Shown here in pieces: positions 1 to 9,106 of a DNA stretch of 49,983 bases; the first letter of the stretch is position 1; each line of letters starts with the position of its first letter. The stretch is from Methanobacteriaceae archaeon (GTDB lineage Archaea; Methanobacteriota; Methanobacteria; Methanobacteriales; Methanobacteriaceae). Made by a program: the position numbers and the translations under genes. The notes beneath the pieces are model-generated. The model saw only the letters and a program-made list of their open reading frames with translations. It made no database searches and was not told the DNA's origin. Where the stretch lies: contig JASEJD010000011.1 of assembly GCA_030016715.1 (NCBI GenBank), positions 1-49,983 of the forward strand. Reading direction: 5' to 3'.

Positions 1-167
1 ATGAACAATATCTATAAAATTTATTAGTTAAAAAGGTTACGTATTTAACTATAATCAATTAACAAATTTTAACTAATATGGATTTTTAATATATTTTTTT
101 ATTCAAATCATTTTTACATTTGGTTATGTAAACTGATAAATGAGTTATAAAATTTATATTAAAATAG

Positions 168-241
<74 letters not shown>

Positions 242-389
242 ATTTAGTTAATCAAATGTAAATAATTTTACCATTTTCTTTAAACCATCACAGAATAGTA
301 CTTTATTGGATTATATAAATTCTTAGAAAAACTCTAAGGGGTAGATGCAAAGTTTAATTTTTATCATATATATTCTTTACGATAGTAAT

Positions 390-953
390 TTATTTTTGGA
401 CAGTTTTTTCAGTTAAAACTTCAATCAATTTTTCTCGGCATTCTATGAAGTCGTTATTTTCAATGATAAAAAAATTACAACCATATATAACAGAAGAAAT
501 CCCCATTGAATTTCTAAGAATATTTTCATGATTCTTAAATGTTTTAAAACTTTCTATTATACGTTTTTTAGTTTTATCTCTAATTCTTCTTTCTAATACA
601 TCTTCATAGGAGGCTTGAATCATACAAATTAAATCTGGATCTATAATTTCAATAGGTAGGGAAATAATATAACCAATATTTGATTGATCCACACCATGCA
701 GATCAACTAATACATAATTGAGTTCTTTAATTTGCAGTGCAGCGGTTTTCCAGATTTTTTCTTGAATATCAATATCCAGAGAAAACATCTCGTCATCATT
801 TGAAGCAAGATTATTGGTTTGGGCTATTTCAAGCATTAAATCTCCATAGTTGATATAATGACATCCAACAGCCCGGGAAACACTCTTGCAAAGACTGGTT
901 TTTCCCACACCTGGAACACCCACCACAATGGCAAGGTTCCATGAAAAATCCAT
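390..953 (-). CDS. adkA: Archaeal adenylate kinase (AdkA family)
   Basis: This 187-residue protein should interconvert ATP + AMP and 2 ADP in the cytoplasm. A P-loop GVPGVGKTS lies near residues 12-20, followed by HYINYGDLM, the AMP-site region typical of the archaeal AdkA family. A later RRIRDKTKKR stretch is the likely basic lid. Length agrees with archaeal AdkA (about 190 residues), which differs from the bacterial type. The ATG directly follows the stop codon of the upstream MIP18-like gene (TAA then ATG), so the two are probably translated together. The first residues (MDFSWN) form a short extra head before the first strand. Family assignment is from motif recognition, and a related nucleotide kinase is the main alternative. 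Confidence 0.8.
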   Translation of the reverse strand: MDFSWNLAIVVGVPGVGKTSLCKSVSRAVGCHYINYGDLMLEIAQTNNLASNDDEMFSLDIDIQEKIWKTAALQIKELNYVLVDLHGVDQSNIGYIISLPIEIIDPDLICMIQASYEDVLERRIRDKTKKRIIESFKTFKNHENILRNSMGISSVIYGCNFFIIENNDFIECREKLIEVLTEKTVQK

Positions 954-1247
954 TTATTTGTTCACCATTTCATTTATGGCTTCTGCCATCATATGGCCTT
1001 CCACAGTCACTTCTGCTTTATCAATTTCATCTAATTTCTCAGCAGCAACTCGAGCATTCATAGCCATACCTGCGGCACTCATACAACCGGGATTAGTAGG
1101 TTTTATAACGATTTTTGCAACTGTTTCACCATTTTCTACAACTTCAACGCTTTCTATGAGTCCCATTTCAAGAATACTTATACCCATATGGGGATCGGGG
1201 ACACTTGAAAGGGCACCTTTTACTTTTTCTACTAGTTCTTCTGACAT
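954..1247 (-). CDS. MIP18/DUF59-family iron-sulfur assembly protein
   Basis: This 97-residue protein belongs to the MIP18/SufT/PaaD-like (DUF59) family, whose members help deliver iron-sulfur clusters to target proteins. The family core is visible: an N-terminal helix ending SSVPDPHMGISILEMGLI, matching the usual V-x-DPE/H-x-x-x-(S/N)I-x-x-x-GL signature, then a beta segment and the cysteine motif NPGCMSAAGM, matching the usual T-x-x-x-C-P/M position. It starts at ATG with GAGGT about five bases upstream, and its stop abuts the adkA start, so it is the first gene of a two-gene unit. A specific client protein cannot be inferred. Confidence 0.8.
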   Translation of the reverse strand: MSEELVEKVKGALSSVPDPHMGISILEMGLIESVEVVENGETVAKIVIKPTNPGCMSAAGMAMNARVAAEKLDEIDKAEVTVEGHMMAEAINEMVNK

Positions 1248-1342
1248 CTTATACCTCGAAAAATAAATTAATATTTGAGTAAATAATTTTTTAATATCAT
1301 TTCATTGTTATTATTTATATATTTATAGTTTGCTAAAAATTT

Positions 1343-2254
1343 TTACTTAACCCTATGCCTTATTCTGACTGCAACTCCTTTATTTGCCTTTTTCATCTCA
1401 TCACCACTTAAAACAGCTTTTCCAACTGCTAAAACCTCTCCTTTTTTAATAATAACTACTTCATCGTTCGGAATTATATTTGGATCAGCATCTACCACTC
1501 CTGGACAAAATAAAGTGTTAGTATTAAGTTCAAAGTCGATTTCAACCCAATTTAAATCAATTTCATTTAATAGTTTTCCTCCATATATGTTAAGGGAATA
1601 TAAACCTTTTTCATAAAGTAAAGTGGCAATGGTTTTACCATCATAAACAATTCGTTGATTAAATCGGCCTCTGCTTTCTGATTTATCTGGAATCAGTATA
1701 TCTGCCTTTTTTGAATTAAATTGGTATCTGGCAATGGATCTTAAACGGTGCAGATTTTTATTTTTGCCCTTTATTTTTTTTTGTTTTCTAAGTTCCTTGC
1801 CCAAGTTAAAAATAGATTCTTTTGAGCTTATTTTGTTATCAACAGCAGTATAAATACACTCATCAAGGAATTTTTCACATACCTCCCGATAACCACCAGT
1901 AACATGAGCAATAACAGTTTTATCTTTAACATAATCTTTCAACACTTCACCAACAATTTCTATCTCTTCATAAGACCATTTTCCAGTGGTTGAAACATCA
2001 TATGATTGTATAGGATATGTTTTTTCAAGTTCACGTGGACAGACTCCAAAGGGAGATGTTAAAATTAATTCTTGAAAGTTTTTAGTATACTTCATAAAAG
2101 ACCTATGGGATGATGAAGAGGAATATGGTTTTCGCATACTACAAGGTAAAATAACAATTGTATCTCCTAAAGGCTCTAAAAGATTCATCCTATTTCTCCA
2201 TCTAACTGCTTCTGGTCGAAATAAGGATTCTTCAGTGATTCCTAAAACTTTCAT
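1343..2254 (-). CDS. arcS: ArcS-type archaeosine synthase, short form with PUA domain
   Basis: The protein carries the ArcS hallmark PC-x3-KPY-x2-S-x2-H (PCSMRKPYSSSSSH) about 38 residues from the start, and its C terminus (roughly the last 75 residues, ending VAVRIRHRVK) looks like a PUA RNA-binding domain. ArcS attaches lysine to preQ0 at position 15 of archaeal tRNA, on the way to archaeosine. I place the start at ATG 2254 because AAGGA lies about nine bases upstream; an upstream in-frame ATG at 2293 lacks a good ribosome-binding site. At about 303 residues it is much shorter than ArcS proteins with a TGT-like N-terminal half (nearly 600 residues), so it appears to be the catalytic and PUA half alone. 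Function is inferred from the motif. Confidence 0.75.
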   Translation of the reverse strand: MKVLGITEESLFRPEAVRWRNRMNLLEPLGDTIVILPCSMRKPYSSSSSHRSFMKYTKNFQELILTSPFGVCPRELEKTYPIQSYDVSTTGKWSYEEIEIVGEVLKDYVKDKTVIAHVTGGYREVCEKFLDECIYTAVDNKISSKESIFNLGKELRKQKKIKGKNKNLHRLRSIARYQFNSKKADILIPDKSESRGRFNQRIVYDGKTIATLLYEKGLYSLNIYGGKLLNEIDLNWVEIDFELNTNTLFCPGVVDADPNIIPNDEVVIIKKGEVLAVGKAVLSGDEMKKANKGVAVRIRHRVK

Positions 2255-2347
2255 ATTTATCATTCCTTGATTAATTTTTGATAAAATATTCATAATTTAA
2301 GATCTCTAGAATTAGCATGATCATCATTATTACTAAACGGATTTATT

Positions 2348-2740
2348 TTAGTCTTTGATAAATTTTAGTGATGCAGAATTCATACAATAACGTTTTCCAG
2401 TGGGAGGAGGGCCATCATCAAATACATGGCCCAAATGGGCATCACATCGGGCACATAGTACTTCGGTTCTTATCATAAAATGGCTGGTATCTATTATTAA
2501 ATTAATATTTTCTTCAGCAACAGGTGCCCAGAAACTAGGCCAACCAGTTCCAGATTCAAATTTGGTTTTAGAACTGAATAGATCGGTACCACAGCAAACA
2601 CATTTATATATACCATTTTCATGACAATCATGATATTTACCTGTAAATGCCGGTTCAGTTCCCTTTTTTCTTGCCACTTCAAATTGTTCTTGGGTTAATA
2701 GCTCTTTCCACTCATCATCAGATCTAATAATTTTATCCAC
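2348..2740 (-). CDS. msrB: Peptide-methionine (R)-S-oxide reductase MsrB
   Basis: MsrB reduces methionine-R-sulfoxide in proteins and so repairs oxidative damage. The 130-residue sequence is a full-length MsrB: two CxxC pairs for structural zinc (CVCC near residue 47 and CARC near 96), the substrate-binding block [23 protein letters not shown], and the catalytic cysteine in RYCMNSASL near the end. The start is GTG, since no ATG is suitably placed, and no clear ribosome-binding site is seen. It lies downstream of, and on the same strand as, the flavoprotein/rubredoxin redox cluster but is separated by about 210 bases, so co-transcription is uncertain. Confidence 0.93.
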   Translation of the reverse strand: MDKIIRSDDEWKELLTQEQFEVARKKGTEPAFTGKYHDCHENGIYKCVCCGTDLFSSKTKFESGTGWPSFWAPVAEENINLIIDTSHFMIRTEVLCARCDAHLGHVFDDGPPPTGKRYCMNSASLKFIKD

Positions 2741-2952
2741 TAAAGTAATTTTCTTTGTTTTATTAAAATAGATGGGAATTTTAGATATAGAATCACCTTC
2801 TTATTTTTATATGATATAATATAATAATAAAGCTTTTAATTTAGAACTGAAAATTTTCTTAACGTATCCTAAAAGTATTAGAATATATCATTTTATAATA
2901 ATACCCAACCCCCCTGGACAAGAGATAATAGTAGAAAAACACATATAGATAT

Positions 2953-4428
2953 TTAATAATTTTTCCCATCTAACCATTTTATTCCAGTAATATGTGCCAA
3001 ATCTCTGTTTAAGGATATAAGGTCATTTTTATTTATTTCACTCAAATCATTCTTTCCAACAATTTGGATGAAGCTTTCTAATTCTTTATTTGAAACTCTA
3101 ATGAAATTAGACAATTTTTTTATTCCATCTTCAATATCTAATTGTTTTAGTAATGAGGGACTCTGAGTGGTTATACCGGTTGGACATTTTCCAGTATGAC
3201 AAATTCTAAACTGATCACAATTTATTGCAATCAATGCTGAAGTACCAATATAGACTGCATTAGCACCCATAGCTAAACATTTAATAAAATCCGGTGAAGT
3301 TCTAAGACCTCCACCGGCAATAAGTGAAATTTCTTCTTCAACTCCCATTTCATTTAAGGTTTTTAAAGCTCGCGGCAGTGCTACAATAAGGGGAATTCCA
3401 ACATTTTCTCTAACATAAATATTGGTTGCACCCGTCCCTCCACCAAATCCATCAATAGCAATAAAATCAACTTCTGCATCAACAAGCACTTCTAAATCCT
3501 TTTCTATATTTCCACAACCAATTTTAGCCCCTATAGGAACTCCAGAAGTAATTTTACGTAGCTCAACAACCTTTTGTTTTATATCAGAGGGACTTAATAT
3601 GTCAGAATGTCTAGCAGGAGAATAAGCAGCTTCACCATACTTTAAACCCCTTATTTCTGCAATTTCCGGGGTTATTTTACTGGCAGGTAAATAACTGCCT
3701 TTTCCCGGATAAGCACCTTGTCCAAATCTTAATTCAACTGCAGCAGCCATCTTAAATTTTTGTTCATCTATACCAAATCTTCCAGTTGAATATTGCATTA
3801 TAAGGTAATCTGAAGCAGTTTCAATTTCTTCATCTAATATTCCTCCCTCTCCCGTATTGAAGCCAATACCTAAATCAGCGGCAACATGGGCAATGATAGT
3901 TCTAACCTTCCTGGAAACTGCGCCAAAACTTAGACCGGAAATTAATATGGGTGACGATAATATTAAGGGTTTTTTAGCTTGCGGACCAATAACAATTTCT
4001 GTTTTAACATTAGCATCCTGGTTTAGAGGAGTTTTATAAACCTGGGCCGGAATTAAATGTAAATCTTGCCAATCAAATGGCATTTTTTTGGTTGAACCCA
4101 TTGAACGTACTACACTTTCACCTAAAATACTAATGTCCTTAATATCAACAAGCGACTGATAGAATGATTTGCTTTCATCTGACTTTTTTTTACGCATTAA
4201 AGTCTTACTTTCCCCAACAATTTCTTTATCACAGTAATAAAGTCCCTCTAATTTATTCTCAAAATATACTGGACACATGTAGCATATGCATCCATTTTCA
4301 TGTATATCAGCACAACTTTTTCCTTGAGAACAATAAAGTAGTTCTCCATCACATTTTTGAGGATAGCTGGGGCAGTTAATGCAAATACATTTTTTCCTGT
4401 TTGATTTAGTATTTTCAACTTTAACCAT
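2953..4428 (-). CDS. Glutamate synthase-like FMN protein with N-terminal DUF2769-type Cys module
   Basis: This 491-residue protein has two parts. Residues about 1-70 are cysteine-rich, with Cys at 14, 16, 19, 26, 33, 39, 47, 49, 52 and 66 in two C-x-C-x2-CP repeats; the pattern looks like DUF2769 and may bind Fe-S or zinc. The remainder resembles the FMN-binding, synthase half of archaeal glutamate synthase (GltB domain 2): GLSFGAVS, GEGG, a lysine-rich KIGCGNIEKD segment, IDGFGGGTGA, and a cysteine cluster near CDQFRICHTGKCPTGI that matches the position of the 3Fe-4S ligands. No glutamine amidotransferase domain is present. Members of this family are often of unproven function. It is last of three closely spaced same-strand genes. 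Confidence 0.8.
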   Translation of the reverse strand: MVKVENTKSNRKKCICINCPSYPQKCDGELLYCSQGKSCADIHENGCICYMCPVYFENKLEGLYYCDKEIVGESKTLMRKKKSDESKSFYQSLVDIKDISILGESVVRSMGSTKKMPFDWQDLHLIPAQVYKTPLNQDANVKTEIVIGPQAKKPLILSSPILISGLSFGAVSRKVRTIIAHVAADLGIGFNTGEGGILDEEIETASDYLIMQYSTGRFGIDEQKFKMAAAVELRFGQGAYPGKGSYLPASKITPEIAEIRGLKYGEAAYSPARHSDILSPSDIKQKVVELRKITSGVPIGAKIGCGNIEKDLEVLVDAEVDFIAIDGFGGGTGATNIYVRENVGIPLIVALPRALKTLNEMGVEEEISLIAGGGLRTSPDFIKCLAMGANAVYIGTSALIAINCDQFRICHTGKCPTGITTQSPSLLKQLDIEDGIKKLSNFIRVSNKELESFIQIVGKNDLSEINKNDLISLNRDLAHITGIKWLDGKNY

Positions 4429-4454
4429 ATAAATAACATCCCATATTTATTAAA

Positions 4455-6209
4455 TTATACGAAACGTTTAGGATCAGTATCTATATCCACTATAACTGGT
4501 TCTGACGATGAAAGTGCTTCTTCAACAGCTTCGGGTAACTTTTCAGGATCTGAAACTTTAATTCCCTTACCACCACATATTTCTGCGTAATCTGCAAAGT
4601 TACAATCATGAAGTTCGGTTTGGTAATTATGGTAATTCTCTACCATTTGTTCCTGCTGAATCATTGCTAATTGTTTATTATTGAAGAGAAATACATTTAT
4701 GGGTAGTTTATATTTTACAGCCGTCAAAAAATCTCCCATAACCATTGTAAACCCACCATCCCCACTTATACATACAACTTGTTTATCAGGATATACAATT
4801 TGCGCAGCCAATGCAGCTGGAAGTCCAAAACCCATGGAAGCCAAATATCCAGACATCAACAGTTTCTGGGTGGATTTCATCCAGAAATTTCGTCCAAACC
4901 ACCAGGAATTTTCACCCACATCCAAGGTTATAATAGCATGGGGATCTATTTTTTTGTTTAAAACACTTATTATGTACTGTGGCCGTAATGGAGCCATTTT
5001 TATGTCAATTTCATTATCTAAAAGATTTAACCACTCTTTTTTCAATTTTCTTATCTCTTTTAGATATTCCACATTATTTTTTGCATCCACAAGTGATGTT
5101 AGTTCAGGGATTAACTGAGAACTGTTACCTACAAGACCCAACTCCACTGGATATCTACGTGAAATCATCTTAGGATCAATATCTATTTGAATTGTTCTTT
5201 TTTCAGGTATCTGGGTCTTTTCAGAATAGGAAGAACCAATTACAATTAAAAGATCAGATTCTCTGACTAGTTTGGTGGCTGCTGTAGAACCAATAGTCCC
5301 ATGGCTTCCCACATATAGATCATCATATTCATCTATAACTCCTTTACCTCTAAAGGTGGTTACAACAGGTGAATCAATTTTTCGTGCTAATTTAAGCAGT
5401 TTTTTACCTTGATTCATTGCTCCAAAACCAGCGATAATTACTGGTCTTTTTGATTTATTAATAAGTTGAGATGCCTTTAATATTAGAGATTTTGATATTG
5501 TAAGAGCCATATTGGGCATGTTATTTTTGAATGAAATTATTTCACTTTTGCATGGTAATTTCTGAACATCCTTTGGTATGCCTATGTGAGATACTCCTTT
5601 TTTTAAAATGGCATGTTTAATTGCCAGAATGGTAAGGGTGGTGGCCTGGTCTTTTGACATTAAAGTTTTATTAAATACAGACATAGGCTCAAAAAAAGAG
5701 TGTTGATCAATTTCTTGAAACGAACCCGGACCAATTAATTGTCTTTTAACTTGTCCAGTCAAAGCCAATACTGGTGAATGATCTAGTTTTGCGTCATATA
5801 ATCCAGTTGCTAGATTTGTAGCTCCTGGGCCGGCTACAGTTAAACATGCAGCAACATTTCCAGTAAGTTTTCCATAAGCAGATGCCATTAAAGCCGCTGT
5901 TTGTTCATGTCTTACTTGAATGTATTTTATAGAATCGTTTTTGCGTACAGAATCAAGGATTCCAAGTGATGATGTTCCAGGTATACCAAAAACAAATTGA
6001 ACACCCCATTCAACCATTTGCTGAACCATCACATCTGAAACTGATGAATCTTCGACTTTTCTTATTTTTTCTTTTTCCAATAAAATAAAAACATTCTGGG
6101 GAGAGTTGCAAACCGGACATCTCCACTCTTCTGGTAATTTGTCAAAATCAAATCCTTCTAATTCTTCGTCAAAGACATAATTACAGACTGTACACCTATA
6201 TTGGACCAT
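4455..6209 (-). CDS. Rubredoxin-fused thiamine diphosphate enzyme (pyruvate oxidase/acetolactate synthase superfamily)
   Basis: Residues 1-38 form a compact rubredoxin with Cys at 6, 9, 31 and 34 (CTVC and CPVC) and the usual PEEWRCP context. The rest is a three-domain ThDP enzyme: catalytic Glu102 in VRHEQTAAL, PGATNLATGL, the GPGSFQE segment reminiscent of pyruvate oxidase PoxB, and the ThDP motif GDGGF followed by FLFNN about 25 residues on. I start it at ATG 6209 with GGTGA five bases upstream; an in-frame TTG four codons earlier is unlikely. The substrate is not obvious: pyruvate or another 2-oxo acid is plausible, with the fused rubredoxin as an electron carrier. It sits 26 bases upstream of the glutamate-synthase-like gene. 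Confidence 0.85.
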   Translation of the reverse strand: MVQYRCTVCNYVFDEELEGFDFDKLPEEWRCPVCNSPQNVFILLEKEKIRKVEDSSVSDVMVQQMVEWGVQFVFGIPGTSSLGILDSVRKNDSIKYIQVRHEQTAALMASAYGKLTGNVAACLTVAGPGATNLATGLYDAKLDHSPVLALTGQVKRQLIGPGSFQEIDQHSFFEPMSVFNKTLMSKDQATTLTILAIKHAILKKGVSHIGIPKDVQKLPCKSEIISFKNNMPNMALTISKSLILKASQLINKSKRPVIIAGFGAMNQGKKLLKLARKIDSPVVTTFRGKGVIDEYDDLYVGSHGTIGSTAATKLVRESDLLIVIGSSYSEKTQIPEKRTIQIDIDPKMISRRYPVELGLVGNSSQLIPELTSLVDAKNNVEYLKEIRKLKKEWLNLLDNEIDIKMAPLRPQYIISVLNKKIDPHAIITLDVGENSWWFGRNFWMKSTQKLLMSGYLASMGFGLPAALAAQIVYPDKQVVCISGDGGFTMVMGDFLTAVKYKLPINVFLFNNKQLAMIQQEQMVENYHNYQTELHDCNFADYAEICGGKGIKVSDPEKLPEAVEEALSSSEPVIVDIDTDPKRFV

Positions 6210-6254
6210 TTGAATCACCAATATAGTAAATTTTAGTTTTTGAAGCTATTTATT

Positions 6255-6569
6255 TTATTGAGCTGCCCCGTCTCTACAGTAGTAACCCATTGGCATTCCA
6301 TTACCCAGATCTTTTTCTTGCCATAAGGGACAACTAGCACACATACACATCTTTTCAAAGTCCAAATCATCACATTCCGTCACTTCTGTTGCACAATAAA
6401 CAGCAGGAACATCTTTTGGATTGGGCATTTCACCGGTTTCTTTAATTTCTTCCATTTTATTTTTAATCATTTTCTTTTTTTCAGCTATACATGCACTTTT
6501 TTCTTGTACTGGACAGTTCAGACAGGCGCATTTTTCTAGATTTTCCATATTAAATTCGATTTTTGACAT
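6255..6569 (-). CDS. Small DUF2769-type cysteine-rich protein
   Basis: A 104-residue soluble protein with two copies of a C-x-C-x2-CP...C module. The first has Cys at 14, 16 and 19, exactly the positions seen in the head of the glutamate-synthase-like protein two genes downstream; the second reads CMCASCP and ends near YYC. The middle is charged and probably helical. No function is established for DUF2769; metal or Fe-S binding is my inference from the cysteines. GGGGGAT provides a strong ribosome-binding site. It is the promoter-proximal gene of the three-gene cluster, 45 bases before the ThDP enzyme start. Confidence 0.75.
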   Translation of the reverse strand: MSKIEFNMENLEKCACLNCPVQEKSACIAEKKKMIKNKMEEIKETGEMPNPKDVPAVYCATEVTECDDLDFEKMCMCASCPLWQEKDLGNGMPMGYYCRDGAAQ

Positions 6570-6758
6570 AAATAATCCCCCATATTAATATTGATTAAAA
6601 TGTAATATAAAGTTCTTGATTTGAATTATTAATCTAAAATTAAGAAAAATTGATTCAGAAAACTATTGATTTATAAAAATTTAATAACTATATCATTTAG
6701 TTTCAATTTTATTAAATAGATTTTTTAATAATTTTAAAAATGAAAGAAGAATTTATAA

Positions 6759-7262
6759 TTATTTTTTTGGGGAAGGGGAATAATTTTTATCAATTATTTC
6801 TCGGTGCAGATTAATCAACCTTTCAATAGAAGGATGATTATATCCCAACCTTTTTTCCCATTTTTCAATCACAAAATCAATATGAACCTCTTTAACACCA
6901 TTAATAAGGTTATCAGCATGTGCTACAATTTTTTCATTTAATGTTAAAGGTAAATAGTCTTTTGGAGGTAAACCCAAACTTTTAGCCTCTTCTAAAGGTA
7001 TCCCTGCACCTATATGTCTTTCCACAATATTTACCATTTCTCTGGAAAATCCTAAATCTTTTAAAATTCCTGCACCAACTACTGCATGTTCAATACCATG
7101 AGTTTTACCACGGCCAATATCATGTAATAGAGCTCCATTTTTCACTAATTCAGAATCAACAGAAAATTTTCTTGAAATTTCCAATGCTTTTTTTGCAACG
7201 GCTTGGCAGTGTTCAATTACAGATTGAGAACACTTAAATTGTCTTAAAAGTTCTAAAGTCAA
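6759..7262 (-). CDS. HD-domain phosphohydrolase (HDIG/TIGR00295-like)
   Basis: This 167-residue protein has the HD metal-binding pattern: [10 protein letters not shown] early, the diagnostic LLHDIGRG near residue 47, [18 protein letters not shown] and HADNL. HD proteins of this archaeal group are predicted metal-dependent phosphohydrolases acting on nucleotides or cyclic phosphates; the exact substrate is unknown. The start appears to be TTG at 7262, with AGGAG eight bases upstream; no better ATG exists near the conserved N terminus. The C terminus (SPSPKK) is short and disordered. It is downstream of tfe on the same strand, with about 80 bases between them. Confidence 0.8.
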   Translation of the reverse strand: MTLELLRQFKCSQSVIEHCQAVAKKALEISRKFSVDSELVKNGALLHDIGRGKTHGIEHAVVGAGILKDLGFSREMVNIVERHIGAGIPLEEAKSLGLPPKDYLPLTLNEKIVAHADNLINGVKEVHIDFVIEKWEKRLGYNHPSIERLINLHREIIDKNYSPSPKK

Positions 7263-7341
7263 ACAATATGCTCCTAAAAAAAGCGTTTTATAAAAATTAA
7301 TCCTTATTAATATATATGTATAGGAGAAAAACTCTTAAATG

Positions 7342-7881
7342 TTATTTAGAATTTGGACTGGCACTTTCAAAACTGATTGAAAGGTTATTACTTTCATAAA
7401 AATGAATTTCATCTTTCAATTTATTAATAAATACTGAATTATCTTTATATTCCAGTTCCTTTCCACATTCTGGACATAAAAAATTATTTTCTGATGCTTC
7501 TTCGAAACTGCACCGGCATCCATTAACTTTACATTCAAAGAAAATGTTATTTTCTTCGTACTGCAAACATTCTCTTAATTCTTTTAGAACTTCTTCATGT
7601 TTGCTTTTTATCATATCAATTATTTTTTCTTGTTCAAATTTCCAACTATAGGTGTACCATTGTGTTTCAGGATCTTTACTTCTTTTATAACTTGCAATTC
7701 CTGCATCATATAATTTATATAAAATTCTTCTAACAATATTTAATCTTAATTCTGTTTCTTCTGCTATTTCTTCGTCGGTATCCTTACCATCCACTAAGCA
7801 TTCCACCACAGAAATACTGCCTTCATCTTCTTCTTGAATGATTTCATTGAGCATTTCGATAACTAAAGGATCTTTAAGCAT
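7342..7881 (-). CDS. tfe: Transcription initiation factor E, alpha subunit (TFE)
   Basis: TFE helps open promoter DNA together with TBP, TFB and RNA polymerase. The N-terminal winged helix is seen in the first 75 residues ([18 protein letters not shown], then [18 protein letters not shown]), followed by the Y/W-rich wing (WYTYSWKFE), a helical linker, and a C-terminal zinc ribbon with four cysteines (CKVNGCRC and CPEC). A C-terminal helix follows. I choose ATG 7881 because AAGGAGG lies seven bases upstream; an in-frame ATG eight codons earlier has no such site. Length, about 179 residues, is normal for archaeal TFE. Confidence 0.92.
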   Translation of the reverse strand: MLKDPLVIEMLNEIIQEEDEGSISVVECLVDGKDTDEEIAEETELRLNIVRRILYKLYDAGIASYKRSKDPETQWYTYSWKFEQEKIIDMIKSKHEEVLKELRECLQYEENNIFFECKVNGCRCSFEEASENNFLCPECGKELEYKDNSVFINKLKDEIHFYESNNLSISFESASPNSK

Positions 7882-8201
7882 GTCACTTCCTCCTTTTGAT
7901 AACATTGCAACACTATCAGTAATACAGTTTTAATAAAGAAATTAACAATGTCATTTGAATTTATCTAAATTATCTAATGGATATTATCTCAGGATTTAAT
8001 GACTTCTAACTGAATAGCTTTTATCATAGTATTTATTTAGCTTTCTTATTCATATTAACCCTATTTTATCCACAAAAAATATCAAATTTAATATTTTTAA
8101 TAAAATTTTCAATATTATCTAGTAACCATTATTATTAACTTTATGTTATATATATTTTTTTAAAAGTAATGATTCCATAATAAAGAAATCGTAAAAAATC
8201 C
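7882..8201. other. AT-rich intergenic region between the F420-ligase-like gene and tfe
   Basis: About 320 bases with no convincing open reading frame or structured RNA. It follows the end of the F420-ligase-family gene on the minus strand and must hold the tfe promoter near its left edge. I could not single out one TATA box among many A/T runs. Confidence 0.5.
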
Positions 8202-9056
8202 TTAAAGTTTTCTAACTATAACTGCAGGCGTATGTTCAACGGAATCTAGCATATCTACTGTTATTTCATCATAATCCATATTAAAAGCGTCTTTCATATC
8301 ATAAACTGTTTCAATATTATTTTTGTTTTCTTTATGATAACTTTCAGCAATTTTTCCGATTTCTAAAGCTTTATCAGTTTTTATGTTGGTTGAAACTGCC
8401 AGTACTGTAGGGCCTACTATTTTTCCAATTCTTCCTAGCATATATCCGAATACCCCTAAGTTATATGTAATGCCCGGGGCAGCTAGTGGTAATGATGTGA
8501 ATTTTTTACCAATTAACTCATATGTCGCATCAGTGTCGATGATCATGGAAATAACCTTTTTATTAGTTTTAGATTCAATATTTCTGGCTATATCTTCAAC
8601 AACAGATTTAGGATCTGATGGTAGGAGTGATACAAATGTTCCAGGAGCGTTACTAAGATCAATACCGGCTTCTGAAGCGGGTTTAAGTGCATGTATTAAT
8701 CCATAAGTCTCAAGGACTAATTGTTTGTGATACCTTGCAGCTTTGGGTAAGTTCCTTAAATTTCTAATTGTTCTTTTCTTAATTCCAAGTAAAGGGCCTA
8801 AAAAGTAGCCCCAAATATATTTTGACCAGATTTCTGCCAATAAATAAGCTTTTAATGACGGTTCAAATTTTGATTCATCCAGAACTCTGCCTTGAGAAAT
8901 TGCAATTGGAGTTTCTGAGATAACTAAAAAATCATTTTCTTCAACCAAATCTAGACATTTATCAATTATCACCTCAAAAGAGGTATTCGGTTTAATATAA
9001 CCCGTTTTTATGGGTATAATAACATATTTAGAATTATTTATTTTTTTAATTGGCAT
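8202..9056 (-). CDS. F420-0:gamma-glutamyl ligase family protein (CofE-like paralogue)
   Basis: The 284-residue protein resembles the F420_ligase family. The N terminus (YVIIPIKTGYIKPNTSF), the segment ENDFLVISETPIAISQGR, and a late AVSTNIKTDKALEIGKIAE segment match the general CofE plan, in which glutamate is joined to F420-0. It is longer than classical CofE (about 250 residues) and lacks several residues I would expect of the metal/GTP site, so it may be a paralogue with another substrate. It is last of five same-strand genes beginning with comA, 50 bases after the Fe-S protein. No ribosome-binding site is clear upstream of the ATG. Confidence 0.6.
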   Translation of the reverse strand: MPIKKINNSKYVIIPIKTGYIKPNTSFEVIIDKCLDLVEENDFLVISETPIAISQGRVLDESKFEPSLKAYLLAEIWSKYIWGYFLGPLLGIKKRTIRNLRNLPKAARYHKQLVLETYGLIHALKPASEAGIDLSNAPGTFVSLLPSDPKSVVEDIARNIESKTNKKVISMIIDTDATYELIGKKFTSLPLAAPGITYNLGVFGYMLGRIGKIVGPTVLAVSTNIKTDKALEIGKIAESYHKENKNNIETVYDMKDAFNMDYDEITVDMLDSVEHTPAVIVRKL

Positions 9057-9106
9057 AATTTATAGACGAATTTAAAATTCAATCACGATTTTAATTTAAA
9101 ATAAAA

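Noticed and set aside
886-1266. Plus-strand frame of 126 codons across the adkA/MIP18 pair
   Set aside because: Lies fully opposite two recognisable genes on the minus strand and looks like antisense translation.
2905-2922. Short GC-rich patch (CCAACCCCCCTGG) in an AT-rich gap, possible small RNA
   Set aside because: Only about 14 bases, with no pairing partner nearby to form a stable fold.
4681-5118. Plus-strand frame of 145 codons within the ThDP enzyme gene
   Set aside because: Antisense shadow of a clear enzyme domain; composition shows no own motifs.
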